NCBI GenBank assembly: GCA_910585635.1
Contig: CAJUFE010000001.1
Location: forward strand, 201,292 to 265,291
Length of the DNA stretch: 64,000 bases
Source of the DNA: an uncultured Lachnospiraceae bacterium
GTDB taxonomy: Bacteria > Bacillota > Clostridia > Lachnospirales > Lachnospiraceae
Direction: 5' to 3'
In this document: piece after piece, positions 60,853 through 64,000 of the stretch
How the letters are laid out: the number at the start of each line of letters is the position of its first letter
How positions within the stretch are numbered: position 1 is the first letter of the stretch
Made by a program: the position numbers and the translations under genes
The notes under the pieces: model-generated
The model's database searches: none
Seen by the model: the letters and a program-made list of their open reading frames with translations, nothing else
Told to the model about the DNA's origin: nothing

Positions 60853-62375
60853 ATGAAACTACAGGATAGCATAGGGAAAACCTATTGGTCGATCGTATCT
60901 GTTTTCCTATCGCTGCTCTTTGGACTCTTTACTATAGACGATAATATACGTTATGTGCTATTGTCGGCGAGCATTTTATTGCTGTTATTTATCGTGATAC
61001 GTTCTGATACATTGCATGAAACAGGAAAAGAAGACATAAAGACACCTGTTTTACTCTTTCTTATCTGTTTTGTCACGAGATATCTATATTGTAATTTCAT
61101 GGATGGCAATATCGACCAGATATATGATTTTAAAAATCTGCTAAATGCGACGGAAAGCGGTATTTTTACAGATGATCTGCGATACTTTAGAATGTTCTTA
61201 CACAAATTTTTCTACCCGTTTTTCTTGCATATATCCCATATCACAACGCAGTCGAGGATCCTTTTCTTTCAGAGCATCTGTGCTTCTTGCATCACGGTTT
61301 TACTTTTTTATATCGGAAAGGAGATAGACGGGAAAAGGCTGGGAGCGATCCAGGCCGTTCTATATATCATGTGGCCAGCTCAACTGGTCTATACCCAGGT
61401 TGTAGCAGAAGACCATATGGCGGCATTCTGGACGGTCCTGATCGTTTTTTTGCTCATCCGGTTGATCAAAAGACTGGAAAAGATCGATACGACGCAAAAA
61501 TATCGTCATGATGCGGTCAAGCTTTTTCTGATGGCTATCCTGACCGGAGGAGCATGCGGGATATGCGCGTTTTTTAAAGACTGGGCGTTGGTCATCTTAG
61601 TAGGGGTCATGATATGCGGTCTCTATCTGTTTATCGGATATGATGTGCAAAGGCGTATCTGCCTGATCGTATGTATCCTATGCATATTGATCGGGAGGAT
61701 AGGGATCTTCCCATCATACTTTCCGCCGGGGCAAATACGATAGGTCTGGCGATAACGCCTATCCTGATCGGCGCCAAAAGTTTTGGCGCATATATAAAGA
61801 AAGGGATCGCGGTCGGAGCGGGTTTTCTTTATATATTGATCATTAACGGAAAATTATACAGCATGCTCCAGACCAGAAATCCGATCGCTAGAGGTCAGTC
61901 ATTTATAAATAGAGATAGTCTATTGGGTAACTTGGCACGTTTTACATGGGCAGTCAGATCTTGTTTTGCCGGGGTTAAAATAGACTTTGGAGCGCCATAT
62001 GCAACCTATTATGACCAAAGTGGGTTTTCGCTATTGGGATTTTTGATCTTGGTGATATGCTTGGGCATAGGTATGATATCGGCAAGAGAGAAGTATGCAA
62101 GGATCAGTTTCTATTGGGTCGTCGCCTCGGTTACAACATTTGTACTTATTGGCTTTGCCTCATATTCAAGCAGTATGCATATGATCTGTTTTTCATGGGC
62201 ATTTGTATCCCTTTTGCTCATGATGGTCCGTTATATCCGAAAGTGGCTGCATCCATGTCATTTTTATATGGTCGATGTGGGAGGATGGCTGTTTTTATTA
62301 TGGCAGATCGTAAACAATATGGAAACATTAGGAGGATTATTTGAGTATGCAACACGATTTAACTATATAAGTTAG
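60853..62375 (+). pseudogene. GT-C membrane glycosyltransferase with frameshift
   Basis: Start ATG 60853 behind AAGGAGGAGG. The first 280 residues are a GT-C membrane protein (DQIYDFKNLLNATESGIFTDD, YIMWPAQLVYTQVVAEDHMAAF, CAFFKDWALVILVG), parallel to the protein at 51774. At about 61690-61710 the frame goes to a stop at 61741-61743, while the next frame continues from DLPIILSAGANTIGLAITP to 62375 with further helices. One extra base (for instance a fourth G in ATAGGGATC) would restore a 507-residue protein. It is a broken gene or an indel error. The locus keeps an intact paralogue. Confidence 0.7.
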
Positions 62376-62453
62376 ACTTTCATTACCGGGAGATAAAGAG
62401 TTTCAAGCCGTCGCAAGCCATGTCCCCGTTTTTTGATCCGTTTGCAGTCTTTT

Positions 62454-62640
62454 TTAAATGTGGTCTGCTATCTGATCGTCAGCATCCAGATCCTCCATCA
62501 GTGCGGTGACGGAGGTAAACCCTCGGCTCAACCGGATACCCTTCCTTGCATCCTCGATAGCCTGGATCGTCCCCTGTTCAGTATCGAGTTCCTGACCCTA
62601 AAGGGGATGATGAGCGCTTCGCCGACCTCTTCTGCGCGGT
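62454..62640 (-). pseudogene. DinJ/RelB antitoxin remnant
   Basis: On the reverse strand the frame ends GTIQAIEDARKGIRLSRGFT then SVTALMEDLDADDQIADHI before TAA at 62454. AIEDARxGxxLSRxFTSVxxLMEDLxADD is the C-terminal signature of DinJ/RelB antitoxins. Upstream the frame is broken by a stop, although ALIIPFRV in another frame may be its continuation. No toxin gene lies downstream. Confidence 0.5.
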
Positions 62641-62654
62641 CCTGTTCGGGGGCG

Positions 62655-62906
62655 GTGGATGATAAGATCGACTACGATGCATTAGAGCGGAGAGGAGATG
62701 TGGATATGTATTCTGTATTTGAAGAGACTAGGATGGAAGGAAGATCAGAAGGTCGTGTAGAAGGTCGGGCGGAAGAGATCATCGAGACCGGCCATGAGTT
62801 TGGACTGTCCGATGATGATATCCTGGGGAGGCTGCAGAGAAAGCTGGACGTATCCTTGGAGATGGCACAGGGATATTTGAGACAGTTTGGCGGACAGACG
62901 GTATAG
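62655..62906 (+). pseudogene. C-terminal tail of an Rpn/PD-(D/E)XK transposase-like protein
   Basis: VDDKIDYDALERRGDVDMYS then FEETRMEGRSEGRVEGRAEE and GLSDDDILGRLQRKLDVSLE is the helical tail of Rpn-type recombination-promoting nucleases (repeating E-G-R). The nuclease domain is missing; the frame upstream (from 62433) is antisense of the antitoxin remnant. It is a decayed mobile-type gene next to a decayed antitoxin. The 280 bases after 62375 hold only these relics. Confidence 0.55.
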
Positions 62907-62980
62907 GCGGTAGCTTGAAGACCTGGTGGTTGGAAAATAGGTAGGGTAATAAAGCTGGAAAAATAAACAAGAACTTGCGA

Positions 62981-63003
62981 TAAGCCGCTTGCCAAGCGGC
63001 TTA
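62981..63003. terminator. Hairpin overlapping the rpsB promoter
   Basis: TAAGCCGCTT-GCC-AAGCGGCTTA is a perfect 10-bp stem followed by TTCTGT. It could end transcription coming from the left. The -35 box of rpsB lies in its loop and right arm. Confidence 0.6.
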
Positions 63004-63017
63004 TTCTGTGCTATACT
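62989..63017 (+). promoter_or_regulatory. Promoter of rpsB
   Basis: TTGCCA (62989-62994), a 17-base spacer and TATACT (63012-63017), with TG one base before the -10 box (TGC-TATACT). Confidence 0.75.
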
Positions 63018-63135
63018 CCTAAAGTTGATAAACATACACGCCTGTGGATCCTTCGGGCCGGTGCCGGGAAAGGACCCTGGTCGTCCGGGGAGTGCGAGAA
63101 GCAGGCGGAAGTAAAAACCAAATGGAGGAAATGAC
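63018..63135 (+). promoter_or_regulatory. rpsB leader region
   Basis: About 115 transcribed bases precede rpsB. The part CGGGCCGGTGCCGGG and CCCTGGTCGTCCGGGG can form GC-rich stems. Ribosomal protein S2 is known to regulate its own mRNA through such leaders in several bacteria. Whether this leader does so is not shown. Confidence 0.35.
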
Positions 63136-63873
63136 ATGAGCGTGATCTCAATGAAGCAATTATTGGAAGCTGGTGTACACTTCGGTCACCAGACAAGGAG
63201 ATGGAACCCTAAGATGGCTCCCTACATCTACACCGAGAGGAACGGCATCTACATCATCGACCTGCAGAAGTCCGTGGGCAAGGTGGACGAGGCCTACAGG
63301 GCCGTGGCCGATATCGTGGCAGAGGGCGGCACCATCCTGTTCGTGGGTACCAAGAAGCAGGCTCAGGACGCGATCAAGACCGAGGCTGAGAGATGTGGGA
63401 TGTTCTATGTGAACGAGAGATGGCTGGGCGGCATGCTGACCAACTTTAAGACCATCCAGAGCCGTATCGTGCGCTTGAAAGAGATCGAGACCATGGCCGA
63501 GGACGGCACCTTCGATGTGCTGCCCAAGAAGGAGGTCATCGCCTTAAAGAAGGAATGGGAGAAGCTGGAGAGGAACTTAGGCGGCATCAAGGAGATGCGC
63601 AGGGTCCCGGACGCGATCTTCATCGTCGATCCCAAGAAGGAGAGGATCTGCGTACAGGAAGCCCATACCTTAGGCATCCCGCTGATCGGCATCGCCGATA
63701 CCAACTGCGATCCGGAAGAGCTGGATTATGTGATCCCGGGCAATGACGACGCGATCCGTGCAGTCAAGCTGATCGTCTCCAAGATGGCCGACGCGGTCAT
63801 CGAGGCCAACCAGGGCGAGGCAGAGGCTGAGCTGGAAGCCGCCGGCGAGATGGGCGAGGACGCGGAGGCCTGA
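63136..63873 (+). CDS. rpsB: 30S ribosomal protein S2
   Basis: 245 residues. MSVISMKQLLEAGVHFGHQTRRWNPKMAPYIYTERNGIYIIDLQKSV, FVGTKKQAQDAI, YVNERWLGGMLTNFKTI and PDAIFIVDPKKERICVQEAHTLGIPLIGIADTNCDPEELDYVIPGNDDA are diagnostic. The acidic tail is usual for Clostridia. The start ATG 63136 lies behind GGAGG. Elongation factor Ts (tsf) normally follows, but the window ends before it. Confidence 0.98.
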   Translation: MSVISMKQLLEAGVHFGHQTRRWNPKMAPYIYTERNGIYIIDLQKSVGKVDEAYRAVADIVAEGGTILFVGTKKQAQDAIKTEAERCGMFYVNERWLGGMLTNFKTIQSRIVRLKEIETMAEDGTFDVLPKKEVIALKKEWEKLERNLGGIKEMRRVPDAIFIVDPKKERICVQEAHTLGIPLIGIADTNCDPEELDYVIPGNDDAIRAVKLIVSKMADAVIEANQGEAEAELEAAGEMGEDAEA

Positions 63874-63977
63874 TCCAGGTCGCATCGGCGACACGGTCGG
63901 GAAGGGACCGGAAGCTTGACCGGACCCGGCGAGGATCCTGGACGGTCGGCTGATCGGAGGATCTGGGATATCGTAAG

Positions 63978-64000
63978 AGATCGGAAGAGCGTCGTGTAGG
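63978..64000 (+). other. Illumina TruSeq adapter sequence (artefact)
   Basis: The last 23 bases, AGATCGGAAGAGC followed by GTCGTGTAGG, match the standard Illumina adapter read-through sequence without a mismatch. This is sequencing-library DNA, not genome. It marks the right end as a contig end, and the bases just before it should be treated with caution. Confidence 0.93.

Noticed and set aside
62433..62657. N-terminal part of the 157-residue forward frame as coding
   Set aside because: It is antisense of the DinJ/RelB remnant and has no RBS.
1..64000. tRNA, rRNA or riboswitch genes
   Set aside because: I looked for cloverleaf-like and known riboswitch core patterns by eye and found none that I could support; a covariance search would be decisive.

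Overview
The window looks like a contig from a GC-rich gut-type Clostridium (Lachnospiraceae-like). Ribosome binding sites are strong AGGAGG types, promoters are TTGACA-17-TATAAT-like, proteins resemble Firmicutes families (YccF, DUF1292, HxlR, AAA-ATPase-like/PD-(D/E)XK, Rpn tails), and rpsB closes the window. Most genes are GC-rich. The surface-polysaccharide block (about 44.5-62.4 kb) is visibly AT-richer and looks imported. The last 23 bases match the Illumina TruSeq adapter, so the right edge is probably a raw contig end rather than genome.

Layout. (1) 0-1.1 kb: 3' part of a BlaR1-like M56 peptidase. (2) 1.2-16.6 kb: a catabolic block with a DASS anion transporter, a TetR regulator with matching operator copies before the transporter and before the hydroxylase genes, a three-subunit molybdenum hydroxylase whose FAD subunit carries a complete GltD-like flavoprotein insert, a CoA-transferase, a stand-alone adenylation enzyme, a second TetR-like protein, a NifU-like scaffold and a hotdog thioesterase. 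The genes read as uptake, CoA activation, reduction or hydroxylation of a ring acid, and release. The substrate is unknown. (3) 16.6-25 kb: toxin-antitoxin remnants, HxlR regulator, AAA/PD-(D/E)XK protein, PIN-like protein, a scar joining a PTS EIIA tail to a GntR tail, a Csp-like subtilase, YccF and RarA. (4) 25.2-33 kb: an MBL-fold hydrolase, a CHASE2-adenylate cyclase and two FecR-domain proteins that share a nearly identical 460-bp segment, probably one envelope signalling unit. (5) 33.1-42 kb: hexuronate catabolism (uxaC, LacI regulator, uxaA, IclR regulator, eda, two PfkB sugar kinases) with clear operators. (6) 42-62.4 kb: an exopolysaccharide locus headed by a divergent XRE regulator and a catalytically dead tyrosine recombinase, then WecG/TagA, several glycosyltransferases, a decaprenyl-phosphate phosphoribosyltransferase-like UbiA protein, AsnB, WecB, a pyruvyl transferase, Wzx, Wzy, an acyltransferase interrupted at a poly-G10 tract (probable phase variation) and two GT-C membrane proteins, one frameshifted. 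(7) 62.4-64 kb: antitoxin and Rpn remnants, then rpsB.

Two themes cut across the regions. Short tandem duplications (15-51 bp units) are unusually common at gene borders. Several unrelated enzymes (adenylation enzyme, subtilase, recombinase, TetR-like protein, MBL hydrolase) carry low-complexity, repeat-built loops between conserved motifs, as if in-frame repeat expansion is tolerated genome-wide. No tRNA, rRNA, CRISPR array or complete insertion sequence was seen.
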